Assembly (NCBI GenBank): GCA_016196755.1
Contig: JACPXC010000007.1
Coordinates: forward strand, 332,152-396,151
Length of the DNA stretch: 64,000 nucleotides
Direction of reading: 5' to 3'
From: Elusimicrobiota bacterium
Lineage (GTDB): Bacteria; Elusimicrobiota; Elusimicrobia; UBA1565
Part shown: in pieces, positions 15,974 through 24,689 of the stretch
How the letters are laid out: the number at the start of each line of letters is the position of its first letter
How positions within the stretch are numbered: the first letter of the stretch is position 1
Notes under the pieces: generated by a model
Seen by the model: the letters and a program-made list of their open reading frames with translations, nothing else
The model's database searches: none
Told to the model about the DNA's origin: nothing
Program-made: the position numbers and the translations under genes

Positions 15974-17508
15974 GGATCCTCCTTGTCCTGCTCGCCTCCG
16001 CGGCGCTCTGTCGCGCCGACCAGGCTTCCGACACGCGGTCCCTGGCCCTTACTGACGACGCCGAGCAACTGCTCAAGATGCGTGATGCCGATGGGGCGGC
16101 CCGCCTAGCCGAGGAGGCCGCCGAACTCAAGCCTGACAATATGCGCGCGCTCTGGGCGCTCTTTGAAGCCCGCCGCGCCGCGAAGCGTTACAGCGACGCC
16201 CTCGAAGCTCTCGACCGCGCGCTGCGCGTGGAGCCTCGACGAGCCAAGCTCCTCAACGCACGCGCCGAGACCCTGAACCGTCTGGGCCGCAGCCGTGAGG
16301 CCTTGGCCGCTGCCGAAGCCACGCTCGCCGCCGCAGATCCGAAGTACGCGGTCGCGGCGCATGTCAACCGGGCGCTGGCGCTCGACGGCCAGGGTCAGCG
16401 CGCCGCGGCGCTCGAGGCCTTGGCCCCCGCCGGCCGACTGCGGCCCGACCTCAGGCCCAAGCTCGACGAGGCCAACGCCCTTGCGCCCGACACCCCGCTG
16501 AGCGCGGTCTTCGAGGGCGGGGCCAAGCCCCGCTCCCCGCGCGCGCCGCCCACGAAGTCGCCTTCGGCGCTGACGCTGGCCTTGGGGCTCGGAGCCCCGC
16601 TCCTCATCGTCGCGGGCTGGCGGACGTTCCGACCCCGCCGGCGGGCGTTTACGCCCATGCCCGAGCCGCCCCCCACGCCGCCCGCAACGCCCGCCGGCGG
16701 CCTAGCGGGCGCGGGCATCACGCTCGGGCGCAAGATCGGCCAGGGCGGCATGGGCATCGTCTATGAGGGCCTAGACGTCAAGCTCAACCGGCGCGTCGCG
16801 CTCAAGAAGATGCGCTCGGAGATCCGCTCCGACCCCCGCGAGCGCGAGCGCTTCGTGCGCGAGGCCAAGACCGTGGCCGCCCTGCGCCATCCCAACATCG
16901 TCGAGATCTACGCCATCATCGAGGACGGCTCGGACGTCTTCCTGGTCTTCCAGTTCGTCTCCGGCAAGACCGTCCATGAGCTGCTAGGCGAGAAGGGACG
17001 CCTGCCCTTCGCCTACACGGCGGCCCTCATCAAGGCGGTCGGCGCGGCGCTCGACTACGCCCACGGCATGGGCGTCGTCCACCGCGACCTCAAGCCCGCC
17101 AACATAATGGTCGAGGACAGCGGGATGGTCAAGGTCATGGACTTCGGCGTGGCGCGCCAGGCCAAGGACGCGCTCTCGCGCATGTCGGTGACCAACACGG
17201 TGGTCGGCACCCCTCCCTATATGGCCCCCGAGCAGGAGCAGGGCGTCGTATGCCCGGAGTCCGACGTGTTCGCCCTGGGAGTCTGCGGCTACGAGATGCT
17301 GACGGGCGAGCTGCCCTACCAGGGCATCGGCGCGGGGATGCTGATGGCCAAGCTCAAGGGCGCCTACGTCCCGGCGTCGGGCCTGACGCCCGGCTGTCCC
17401 CCGGGGCTCGACGCGGCGCTGGCCCGCGCCCTCGACCCCGACCCCGAGCGCCGCTACCCCAGCGGCTCCGAGTTCGCCGCCGCCCTGGCCGCCCTAAGCG
17501 CGAATTAG
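15970..17508 (+). CDS. TPR-receptor Ser/Thr protein kinase 1
   Basis: The protein has 512 residues and is built opposite to the common PknB layout. It starts with a signal or anchor (MRILLVLLASAALCRA), then about four TPR-like helices (residues 25-165), a Pro-rich stretch, a membrane segment near 200-216 (LTLALGLGAPLLIVAGW), a second Pro-rich linker and a C-terminal Hanks kinase domain (about 252-510). The kinase has GQGGMGIVYEG, the VALKKM lysine, HRDLKPANIM near 371, DFGVAR and GTPPYMAPEQ, all canonical for an active enzyme. Predicted topology is TPR outside and kinase in the cytoplasm. It overlaps the cyclophilin gene by ATGA. A 51-nt gap with its own TATCCT box separates it from kinase 2. 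Confidence 0.88.
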   Translation: MRILLVLLASAALCRADQASDTRSLALTDDAEQLLKMRDADGAARLAEEAAELKPDNMRALWALFEARRAAKRYSDALEALDRALRVEPRRAKLLNARAETLNRLGRSREALAAAEATLAAADPKYAVAAHVNRALALDGQGQRAAALEALAPAGRLRPDLRPKLDEANALAPDTPLSAVFEGGAKPRSPRAPPTKSPSALTLALGLGAPLLIVAGWRTFRPRRRAFTPMPEPPPTPPATPAGGLAGAGITLGRKIGQGGMGIVYEGLDVKLNRRVALKKMRSEIRSDPRERERFVREAKTVAALRHPNIVEIYAIIEDGSDVFLVFQFVSGKTVHELLGEKGRLPFAYTAALIKAVGAALDYAHGMGVVHRDLKPANIMVEDSGMVKVMDFGVARQAKDALSRMSVTNTVVGTPPYMAPEQEQGVVCPESDVFALGVCGYEMLTGELPYQGIGAGMLMAKLKGAYVPASGLTPGCPPGLDAALARALDPDPERRYPSGSEFAAALAALSAN

Positions 17509-17559
17509 GGCCGGTCGTCCCTGGCGCGCAGACGGTATTGCCTCTATCCTTATGGCACG

Positions 17560-20049
17560 GTGGTGCGCCTACGCCCGGGGCCGTTTTCGCTGGCCTTGGT
17601 CCTGTCGCTAGGGGCCGTCCTGGTCTATGCCCACGGTCCGGGAGGAGGAGGCCCCTCCGGCGGTGGAAGCGGCGACGGACGAGGCAACAGACCCCACCGC
17701 ACCCCGCGGGGAGCGGGTGGCGCCGATCCCGGCCGCCGCACGCCCGCTGGCGAGCGCGCCCGAAACATCGGACACAGCCATCGCGGCCTCAGCCAGGGCG
17801 CGTCGGGCGCCGCGGTCCAGCGCGCGAACTCGCTGCCTCCACAAGGCCAGGATCAGTTCTTCATCGCGCTCGAGAGCTACCTCCTGCGCGGCGTCCCCAT
17901 CACCTCGGACAACGACCTGCAGTACATCCAGAACCACATGGGCGGGCCGGACGGCCCCTACGCCGCGCCCGACGGCGCCCTCCAGAAGGCCGCCGGCGGC
18001 AAGCGCCTTGGCGCCACCGCGCAGGACGCAGGCGGCGGCACCGAGCTGGCGGGGCCGGGCCAGGGAGCGGCGCCTTGGGAGGTCGGGGTCTCGAAGAAGC
18101 TCATCGACGCCGACCTCGACATGAGCTCCAACGACCGCTACGCCTTGCGCGTGGGCGGGATCCAGGACTCCTTCAACGCCGACTATCGCGCCGGCTTCAG
18201 CCAGCTGGGCAAGGCCATCGGCGCCGGCATGCGCGACCCCACCGCCCTGGCCTTCGGCGCGCTGGCCGCCTTCCACCGCAACGACATGAAGGCCGCCGCC
18301 AAGTGGGCCAAGGCCTCGCTCGACAAGGCCCCCAAGGGGCCGTGGGCCGAGATGTCGGACTCGGTGCTGCACCTGACCAAGAAGAACGTGGCCCACGCCT
18401 CGGCGCCGCCCAAGCCCAAGCCGCTCAGCATGCCGCAGAGCGGCGGCGAACAGCCCGGCGGCGCCGTGGGCCCGGCGCTCTTCCCTCAAAAGACCGGCGG
18501 CGAGGCCGGCGGTAAGGAGGCCGCGGAGACTCTGCGCGCGGCCCAGCGCGCGCTGGCCGTGCGCGACTATCCTCTGGCCGAGGAGTTGGCCCGCAAGGTG
18601 CTTTTCGACGACCCGCGCAATCCCGAGGCCCTTAAGGTCAGCGTCTCGGCCTCCCTTCGCATGGGCCGCTACGCCCCGGCTTACGAGGACGCCGGGCTCG
18701 GGCTGGCCGACCAGCCGGCCGACGCCGAGCTCCTGCGCGCCCACGGTGTGGCGGCCGGGCGCACGGGCCGCTACGAGGCTGCCCTCTCCGACGCGCTGAC
18801 CATGCTGCGCACCGACGCGCACAGCTCGGCGGGCCTACGCCTCCGGGCCTTCGCCGAGGCCGGCCTGGGCGACCGGGCCGCCATGCGCCAGGCGCTCGAG
18901 CGCGCGGCCGCCTCCGACGCGGCGGGCGCCGAGCTGCTGCGCCGAGCCAGCGCACTGCCCGAGGGCGCCGACCCGATGGCGCTCTTCTCCGACTCCTTGC
19001 TGCTCGACGATGAGGCCGCCCCCGCGCCGGCGACCGCCGGCGCGCCGCCGCCGCTCGAGGGCGCCGTCAGCGGCCGGGTGCTCGGCCTGGGCTTCCTTGC
19101 CCTGCTCGGGCCCTTGGCCGGCCTCTGGGCCCTCAAGTCGCTGCGCGGCGGAGGAGCCGGCCTCCCGCGCCGCACCTCTCTCGACCTGTCCGGCCTCATG
19201 CGCAAGAGCGGGCTCACCCCGGCCGCGCGCGCGGTCACGCTCCCGGCCCACGTCGGCCCCTACCAGGTGCTGGAACCGGTCGGCCATGGCGGGATGGGCG
19301 TCATCTACAAGGCCAAGGACACCGGTCTCGACCGTCTTGTGGCGCTCAAGAAGATGCGCGAGGAGATCGCCGCCGACCCCCGCGAGCGCAAGCGCTTCCT
19401 CAAAGAGGCGAACATCGTCTCGGGGTTGGAGCACCCGGGCATCGTGCGCATCTACGCGGTGCACGAGTCGCCGGAGGGCGACTACCTGGTCTTCGAGTTC
19501 GTCGACGGCAAGACCTTGGCCCAGCACCTGAGCGAGCGCGGCCGACTGCCTTTCCGGGAGGCGCTCGGGCTCTTGGCCCAAGCCGCCGAGGCCGTCGCCT
19601 ACGCTCACGGAAGGGGCATCGTCCACCGCGACCTAAAGCCGTCGAACATCATGCTCGACGTGAAGGGCCGCGTACGGGTCATGGACTTCGGCGTGGCCCG
19701 CGCGTCGAAAGACGCCATCACGCGCTTGACCGCCCAAGGGGCGACGACCGGCACGCCCGCCTACATGGCTCCCGAGCAGGAGGACGGCAAGGCGTCGCCG
19801 GCTTCCGATATCTATGCGCTGGGGGTCTGCCTCTACGAGCTCCTGACCGGGCGTGCCCCCTACGAGGGGACGGGGCTGGCGCTCTATCAGGCCAAGCGCG
19901 CCGGAGCCCCGCCGCCGCTGGCCTCCGTCCTGGGCCCCGACGCCCCGGCCGCGCTCGACGAAGTGTTGGCCAAGGCCTTGGACGCCGACCCCTCCAAGCG
20001 CTACGCCTCGGCGCGTGAGCTGGCCGCGGCCCTCGCCGTTCCAAAGTGA
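17560..20049 (+). CDS. TPR-receptor Ser/Thr protein kinase 2
   Basis: The protein has 829 residues: an N-terminal hydrophobic anchor (FSLALVLSLGAVLVYA), a Gly/Pro-rich segment, a domain of about 120 residues marked by WEVGVSKKLIDADL, YALRVGGIQDSFNADY and AVGPALFPQ, TPR-like repeats (about 325-470), a membrane segment near 505-527 (GLGFLALLGPLAGLWAL) and a C-terminal kinase with GHGGMGVIYKA near 575, VALKKM, HRDLKPSNIM near 689, DFGVARASKD and GTPAYMAPEQ. All catalytic motifs are intact. It is closely paralogous to kinase 3 through the whole length after the Gly-rich insert, indicating tandem duplication. The GTG start has a TATCCT box about 10 nt upstream, so the gene can be transcribed separately. 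Confidence 0.87.
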   Translation: MVRLRPGPFSLALVLSLGAVLVYAHGPGGGGPSGGGSGDGRGNRPHRTPRGAGGADPGRRTPAGERARNIGHSHRGLSQGASGAAVQRANSLPPQGQDQFFIALESYLLRGVPITSDNDLQYIQNHMGGPDGPYAAPDGALQKAAGGKRLGATAQDAGGGTELAGPGQGAAPWEVGVSKKLIDADLDMSSNDRYALRVGGIQDSFNADYRAGFSQLGKAIGAGMRDPTALAFGALAAFHRNDMKAAAKWAKASLDKAPKGPWAEMSDSVLHLTKKNVAHASAPPKPKPLSMPQSGGEQPGGAVGPALFPQKTGGEAGGKEAAETLRAAQRALAVRDYPLAEELARKVLFDDPRNPEALKVSVSASLRMGRYAPAYEDAGLGLADQPADAELLRAHGVAAGRTGRYEAALSDALTMLRTDAHSSAGLRLRAFAEAGLGDRAAMRQALERAAASDAAGAELLRRASALPEGADPMALFSDSLLLDDEAAPAPATAGAPPPLEGAVSGRVLGLGFLALLGPLAGLWALKSLRGGGAGLPRRTSLDLSGLMRKSGLTPAARAVTLPAHVGPYQVLEPVGHGGMGVIYKAKDTGLDRLVALKKMREEIAADPRERKRFLKEANIVSGLEHPGIVRIYAVHESPEGDYLVFEFVDGKTLAQHLSERGRLPFREALGLLAQAAEAVAYAHGRGIVHRDLKPSNIMLDVKGRVRVMDFGVARASKDAITRLTAQGATTGTPAYMAPEQEDGKASPASDIYALGVCLYELLTGRAPYEGTGLALYQAKRAGAPPPLASVLGPDAPAALDEVLAKALDADPSKRYASARELAAALAVPK

Positions 20050-22085
20050 CGCGTCCCCTAGCGCTGGCTATGCTCCTGACGCTGGGCGCGGCCCCTGCCC
20101 GCGCCTCTGATGCCGACGTTCGGTACATCCAAGAGCGCGCCGGAAAGCGCGGCTCCGACGCCGGCGAGGCGCGCAAGGCGTCGCCGTGGGAAGCCGGGGT
20201 CTCCAAGAAGCTCATCGACGCAGACCTTGCGCGAGACCCCGGCGACCGTCATGCCCTGCGGGTCGGGGGCATCCGGGATTCCTTCCATTCCGACTATCCG
20301 GAGGCCCTGCGCAAGCTCGACAAGGCCATGGCGGCCGGCGTGCGCGACCCGACGACGCTGGCCTTCGCGTCGCTGGCCGGTTTCCATCACGGGCGGATGA
20401 AAGACGCGGCGGCCTGGTCCAAGGCCTCGCTCGAGGCGGCCCCCGACGGGCCCTGGGCCAAGATGGCCGACGCCGTCCTCCACCTGACCAAGGAGAACCT
20501 CTCCCGAGTCTCGGACCCGCAGAAACCCAAGCGTTTCGGACTGCCGCCCGTCAGTCGCAAGGCTGAGGAGCCGCAAGGAGCGGTCGGCCCCGCGCTGTTC
20601 CCGCAGCCGGACGCCGCGAAGGAAGGCGCCGGCGGGGGTTCGGCGGAGATCTTGCGCGCGGCGCGGCGCGCCTGGACGGTCCGCGACTACTCCGGGGCCG
20701 ACGCGCTGGCCCGCAAAGTCCTCGCGGAGCGTCCCGGCGACCCCGAGGCCCTGACCCTAGCCGCCGCCGCGGCACTGCGCCGCGGCCGGTATCAGCAGGC
20801 GATCGCCGACGCTCTGGCTCTGCCGCTCTCCGGCGCGGGCAGCGCCGCCGGCGCGCGGCTCTTGGCCTACTCCCAAGCCGGCCTCGGCGACCGGGCCTCG
20901 ATGCTCAAGACCTTGGAGCGCGGGGCGCGCGGCGACCCGGCTACCGCCGAGCTGCTGCACCGCGCCCGCGCGCTGCCCGAGGGCGCCGACCTGACGGCGC
21001 TCTTCACGGACGCGCCGCTCCTCGACGACGAGACGTTGCCGTCCGCCCCGGAGCAAGCCCCCGCCGTGCCCGTAAAGGTCGCGGGATCAGGACGAGTCTT
21101 CCTCCTGGGCCTGCTCGCCCTCCTGGGGCCGCTGGCCGGACTCTGGGCGTTCCGGCGCCTGCGCGGCGGCGGGGCCGACCTGCCGCGCCGGACCTCGCTC
21201 GACGTGGAGCTCCTCAAGCGCCGCTCCGGCCTGACCCCGGCCGCGCGGCCGGTCAGCATGCCGACGCGCGTCGGCCCGTACCGCGTGCTCGGGCCCGTGG
21301 GCCACGGGGGGATGGGCGTGATCTACAAGGCCAAGGACACCGCCCGGGACCGCCTCGTGGCGCTCAAGAAGATGCGCTCGGAGATCGCCGCCGACCCGCG
21401 CGAGCGCGAGCGCTTCTTAAAGGAAGCGCGCTTGGCCGCGGCGCTCGAGCATCCCGGCATCGTGCGGCTCCACGAGGTCTACGAGGCGGCCGCCGGAGCC
21501 TACCTGGTCTTCGAGTATGTCGACGGCAAGACCCTCGCCCAGTACCTGCTCGAGCGCGAGCGCCTACCCTACCGCAAGGCGCGCCGGGTCATACTCTCGG
21601 CCGCCGCGGCCGTCGCCTACGCCCACGAGCACGGCGTCGTCCACCGGGACTTGAAGACCACCAACATCATCGTCGACGTGAAGGGCGCCGTGCGGGTCAT
21701 GGACTTCGGCGTGGCGCGCGCCTCCAAAGACGCCATCACGCGCCTGACCCAGGGCGCGCCGGTGGCCGCGCAGGGGCACCTTGCTCCCGAGCAGGAGGAC
21801 GGCGGCGCCTCCACGGCGCTCAGCGACGTCTACGCGCTGGGCGGCTGCCTCTACGAGCTTCTAGCCGGCAGGCCGCCGTACGCGGGAACCGGCCTCGAGC
21901 TCTACCAAGCCAAGCGCGCCGGCCCGCCGCCGCCGCTGGGAGAGCTCCTCGAAGCCGAGGACCCCGCGGGCGTCGACGCCCTGCTGGCCAAGGCTTTGGC
22001 CGCCGGCCCGTCCGCGCGGTTCGCCTCGGCGGGCGATTTCGCCGCGGCGCTCAAGGCTCACTCCAGCCGGAAGATGATGACCTGA
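20046..22085 (+). CDS. TPR-receptor Ser/Thr protein kinase 3 (paralogue of kinase 2, altered activation segment)
   Basis: The protein has 679 residues: signal peptide (LALAMLLTLGAAPARA), the same SKKLIDAD domain as kinase 2 (ASPWEAGVSKKLIDADL, HALRVGGIRDSFHSDY), TPR-like repeats, a membrane segment near 350-370 and a C-terminal kinase. GHGGMGVIYKA, the VALKKM lysine, the HRD Asp and DFG are kept. Two normally conserved spots differ: HRDLKPxN is HRDLKTTN (near residue 533), and the GTPxYMAPEQ loop is AAQGHLAPEQ (near 576-583). The P+1 loop is therefore changed, hinting at altered substrate choice or a partner or pseudokinase-like role. The GTG start overlaps kinase 2's stop as GTGA. The 3' end overlaps tonB on the other strand by 28 nt. 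Confidence 0.86.
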   Translation: MTRPLALAMLLTLGAAPARASDADVRYIQERAGKRGSDAGEARKASPWEAGVSKKLIDADLARDPGDRHALRVGGIRDSFHSDYPEALRKLDKAMAAGVRDPTTLAFASLAGFHHGRMKDAAAWSKASLEAAPDGPWAKMADAVLHLTKENLSRVSDPQKPKRFGLPPVSRKAEEPQGAVGPALFPQPDAAKEGAGGGSAEILRAARRAWTVRDYSGADALARKVLAERPGDPEALTLAAAAALRRGRYQQAIADALALPLSGAGSAAGARLLAYSQAGLGDRASMLKTLERGARGDPATAELLHRARALPEGADLTALFTDAPLLDDETLPSAPEQAPAVPVKVAGSGRVFLLGLLALLGPLAGLWAFRRLRGGGADLPRRTSLDVELLKRRSGLTPAARPVSMPTRVGPYRVLGPVGHGGMGVIYKAKDTARDRLVALKKMRSEIAADPRERERFLKEARLAAALEHPGIVRLHEVYEAAAGAYLVFEYVDGKTLAQYLLERERLPYRKARRVILSAAAAVAYAHEHGVVHRDLKTTNIIVDVKGAVRVMDFGVARASKDAITRLTQGAPVAAQGHLAPEQEDGGASTALSDVYALGGCLYELLAGRPPYAGTGLELYQAKRAGPPPPLGELLEAEDPAGVDALLAKALAAGPSARFASAGDFAAALKAHSSRKMMT

Positions 22086-22855
22086 GGCAGAGAGACGGCG
22101 ATCGGCCTCGCCTCGAGCGTCGCCGGCGAGAAGCGCATGCGCTTGGCGACGTCCTTGGCGCCCTTGTCGAAGGCCGCCCCGCCCGATTGGACGATGTCGA
22201 CCGACTCGACGGCGCCTGAGACCCCGATGAGGAGCTTCACCATGACCCGGCTCTCGCGCCCGGCCCGCCGCTCCGCCTCCGGATAGAAGCGCCGCAGGTT
22301 GTCGAGCACCTCGCTCTGGTTGAGCAGCCGCGGCGGGACCGGCTTGACGGTCCGCGCGCCGGGTCCGGTGCCGCCGCCGCCGCTGGCGGTCGGATCGCCC
22401 GCCGCGCTGCCCGAGGGGTTGCCCAGGGGCCCGGGTCCCGAGCCGGCGCCCGCGGGCGAGGCCGGGACCGCGGACGGAAGGACCGCGGCGCTCGTCGCCA
22501 CGGCCGGTTCGGGCGCGGCCGGCGCCGGCTTCGGGTCGGCGACCGGGATGGGCGCCGGCTCGGGAGCGGGCTCGACCGGAGCCGGGACCGGGCTCGGCGC
22601 GGGAGCCCTATCGACGGGAACCGGGGCGGGGACGGGAGAGGGCAGCGGCACGCCGACCCGGCCGAGCTTGCCGGGCGGCGGCGAGGCCTTGGGGCCGAGC
22701 GGCAGGCTCAGGTCGACGACCATGTCGTGGGCCGGGAAGGTTGGAAGCCGCGCCTCGCGCAGGTTCCCGATGATCAACAGACCGAAATGGAAGGCCGCCG
22801 ACGCCGCCAGGCAGCGCGCGAGCAGTCCGTCGTAGACGCGCCAGTCAGAGCCCAC
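22058..22855 (-). CDS. tonB: TonB-family energy-transducer protein
   Basis: The protein has 265 residues in the classic layout: a single N-terminal membrane segment (LAASAAFHFGLLIIG), a long Pro/Ala/Val-rich spacer (residues about 60-160; repeated PAPVP, EPAPEPAPIP) that spans the periplasm, and a C-terminal TonB domain (PEAERRAGRESRVMVKLLIGVSGAVESVDIVQSGGAAFDKGAKDVAKRMRF). The transmembrane segment has the histidine of the SHLS-type motif (AAFHFG). The GTG at 22855 overlaps exbD by 11 nt. It is the last gene of the HEAT-HEAT-exbB-exbD-tonB operon. No TonB-dependent outer-membrane receptor is encoded nearby. Confidence 0.88.
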   Translation of the reverse strand: MGSDWRVYDGLLARCLAASAAFHFGLLIIGNLREARLPTFPAHDMVVDLSLPLGPKASPPPGKLGRVGVPLPSPVPAPVPVDRAPAPSPVPAPVEPAPEPAPIPVADPKPAPAAPEPAVATSAAVLPSAVPASPAGAGSGPGPLGNPSGSAAGDPTASGGGGTGPGARTVKPVPPRLLNQSEVLDNLRRFYPEAERRAGRESRVMVKLLIGVSGAVESVDIVQSGGAAFDKGAKDVAKRMRFSPATLEARPIAVSLPQVIIFRLE

Positions 22856-23249
22856 CCTTGACCTCCAGGCTGATCTTGCGCAGCCCGGTGCCCCTGAGAA
22901 GGTCCAAGACGCCGACGATCTCGCCGTAGGGCAGGGCCCGGTCGGCGGAAAGGATGACGCGCAGCTCGGGGTCGCCGCCCAGGCGCTCCTTGAGCGCGCG
23001 GACCAGGGTCTCGCGGCTGAGCGCCTTCCCGGCCAGCCGCAGCTCGCGGGTCGTGTCGAAGGTGACCTCGAGCGCCTCGAGCCCGGCACGCTCGGTGTGC
23101 TTGGCGGCGGGGACGTCGACGCGCACGGCCTTGCGGTCCATGAGCGGCGCGGTGGCCATGAAGATGATTAGGACGACGAGGATGATGTCGACGAGCGGCG
23201 TGACGTTGATCTCGGTGATCGCCCGCGAGCCCGGGGTCAGGCTTTTCAT
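22845..23249 (-). CDS. exbD: ExbD/TolR biopolymer transport protein
   Basis: The protein has 134 residues: an N-terminal cytoplasmic start, one membrane segment with the essential Asp (NVTPLVDIILVVLIIFMATAP, Asp near residue 21) and a periplasmic domain ending VILSADRALPYGEIVGVLDLLRGTGLRKISLEVKGG. With ExbB it forms the proton-driven stator that energises TonB. Length and motifs are standard. The closing domain has the ADRxLPYGxIVxVLDxxRxxGxxKI pattern seen in ExbD and TolR; association with tonB makes ExbD the better label. Confidence 0.93.
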   Translation of the reverse strand: MKSLTPGSRAITEINVTPLVDIILVVLIIFMATAPLMDRKAVRVDVPAAKHTERAGLEALEVTFDTTRELRLAGKALSRETLVRALKERLGGDPELRVILSADRALPYGEIVGVLDLLRGTGLRKISLEVKGGL

Positions 23250-23262
23250 CGCCGCCGCCCGC

Positions 23263-23874
23263 TCAGGCCCCGGAGGCCAGCAGGCGCCGCGACAGCGACT
23301 CGACGCCGGAGAGGATGTCGGCGACCTTCTTCTGCAGGTAGTTGTAGGCCACGACGCTGGGGATGGCGACGAAGAGGCCGACGGCCGTGGCGATCAAGGC
23401 CTCGGAGAGGCCGCGCATGACGACCTCCGGTCCGGCGCCGGCGTTCTGAGAGAGGTCGTGGAAGGCCCGGATGACGCCGAGGACGGTGCCGAAGAGGCCC
23501 ACGAACGGCGCGTTGCTGCCGAGGGTCCCCAGGACGAGCAGGCGCGACTCTAGATAGCGCCGCTCGTCGAGGGTCACGGCGGCCAACCGGTCCTCGGCGG
23601 CCGCGCGGTTTCCCGGCTCGACGCAGGCGGAGAGGATGCGGCCCGCGGCGGCGCCGGCCGCGCCCTTGATCGCGCCCTCGGCCGCCTTCCGGTCCCCGGC
23701 CTGGAGCGGGCCGGCCAGGCTCTCCTTGAGGCGCTCGAGGCCGTCGGTCTCGCGGGCCAGCAGGATGGCGCGCTCGAGCATGACGCCGAGCGCCGCCACC
23801 GAGCTCGCCAGAAGGGCGTAGATCACCCAGTCGCCCCCCGAAAGGGCGAAGGTCTTGATGAAGTCCAGGCTCAC
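23263..23874 (-). CDS. exbB: ExbB/TolQ/MotA-type proton channel protein
   Basis: The protein has 203 residues with three membrane segments: DWVIYALLASSVAALGVML near 14-32, LGTLGSNAPFVGLFGTVLGVIRAF near 105-128 and ALIATAVGLFVAIPSVVAYNYL near 150-171. The last two contain the Thr/Ser positions lining the ExbB channel. The GTG start overlaps the upstream HEAT gene as GTGA. The product partners with ExbD (13 nt downstream) and TonB in the inner membrane. Confidence 0.93.
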   Translation of the reverse strand: MSLDFIKTFALSGGDWVIYALLASSVAALGVMLERAILLARETDGLERLKESLAGPLQAGDRKAAEGAIKGAAGAAAGRILSACVEPGNRAAAEDRLAAVTLDERRYLESRLLVLGTLGSNAPFVGLFGTVLGVIRAFHDLSQNAGAGPEVVMRGLSEALIATAVGLFVAIPSVVAYNYLQKKVADILSGVESLSRRLLASGA

Positions 23875-24689
23875 TTGAATCTCTCCAGCCGGATCAGGGC
23901 CAGGGTGAGCTCGGCCCGGACGATGAGGTCCTTCTCGCGGTCCATGAGGTTGAGGAGCCTGCGGTACTCGTCGCCCCTGCCGAGCCGGCCGAGCTGGTAG
24001 ATGGCGTTGGCGCGCACGTACCAGTCGGCGTGCTCGGCCAAGAGGAGCAGCATCTCGCGGCCGGCGAGGTTGCCTCTCTGCCAATAGGCGGCGGCGGCCA
24101 TCACCTTGACCGTGAAGGAGGCGTCGCCCTGGGCCGCCTCGGCGATCGAGAACTCGGCGGCCGATGAATCCATGATGATCAGCGACTCGAGCGCGCCCAG
24201 GCGCACCGTGAGGCTCGGATCACGGATGGCCGTCTGGAACAGCCCCAAGAAGCGCGAATCCTTGGTGTAGGCCAGGGCCACCATGGCCCCGGCGCGCATC
24301 TGTGGGTTCTTGCCGGAGCGCACGATCCGCTCGAGCTCGCTTTGGATTTGGAAGTCCTGCGAGCCGGCCAAGCCCTCGGTCAGGAGGAAGCCGAGCTCGC
24401 TGTAGCGCATGCTCATCGTATGCCCGGTCAAGGTCGTCAACTCGCTGAACACCTCGGCTGAGGCGTTCTGTCCCGCGACCTGGTCCGGCCGCAGGTCGGC
24501 GCGCTGCTGGAGGAGGCGCAGGAGCAGGGAGTTGATGCGCGGGTCGATCTGGCGCGCCGCGGGGATCTTGTTGCGCGGCGCCGTGATGACGATGGGCTCG
24601 AGCATGAAGTCCATGTCCACGGTCAGCGGCTCGGCGGCCTGGCTAGCCATGGCGGGAAGGAGCAGGGAGAGAGCGAGCAGCCGGGTCAT
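23871..24689 (-). CDS. exported HEAT-repeat protein linked to TonB operon
   Basis: The protein has 272 residues: signal peptide (MTRLLALSLLLPAMASQA), a short spacer (EPIVITAPRNKIPAARQIDPRIN) and HEAT-like repeats (SELERIVRSGKNPQMRAGAMVALAYTKD, DPSLTVRLGALESLI, HADWYVRANAIYQLGRL, DLIVRAELTLALIRL). It is paralogous in architecture to the lipoprotein encoded just upstream: both begin with a region containing N-S-L-L/F-x-L-L and an AGxx...F-E/S-E-L block. It overlaps the lipoprotein gene (ATGA) and exbB (GTGA), so production is probably coupled to the TonB motor. The function is unknown. A periplasmic adaptor of the TonB system is an inference from coupling. Confidence 0.75.
   Translation of the reverse strand: MTRLLALSLLLPAMASQAAEPLTVDMDFMLEPIVITAPRNKIPAARQIDPRINSLLLRLLQQRADLRPDQVAGQNASAEVFSELTTLTGHTMSMRYSELGFLLTEGLAGSQDFQIQSELERIVRSGKNPQMRAGAMVALAYTKDSRFLGLFQTAIRDPSLTVRLGALESLIIMDSSAAEFSIAEAAQGDASFTVKVMAAAAYWQRGNLAGREMLLLLAEHADWYVRANAIYQLGRLGRGDEYRRLLNLMDREKDLIVRAELTLALIRLERFK

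Noticed and set aside
17560..22085. Repeated blocks between kinase 2 and kinase 3 suggesting a mobile or satellite repeat.
   Set aside because: The similarity is continuous protein paralogy from tandem gene duplication, with matching domain order.
22600..22700. Short-period Pro/Ala/Val repeat that might look like a CRISPR-like or minisatellite array.
   Set aside because: It is the in-frame Pro-rich periplasmic spacer of TonB. No equal-length spacers or conserved repeat units exist, and there is no CRISPR array in the window.
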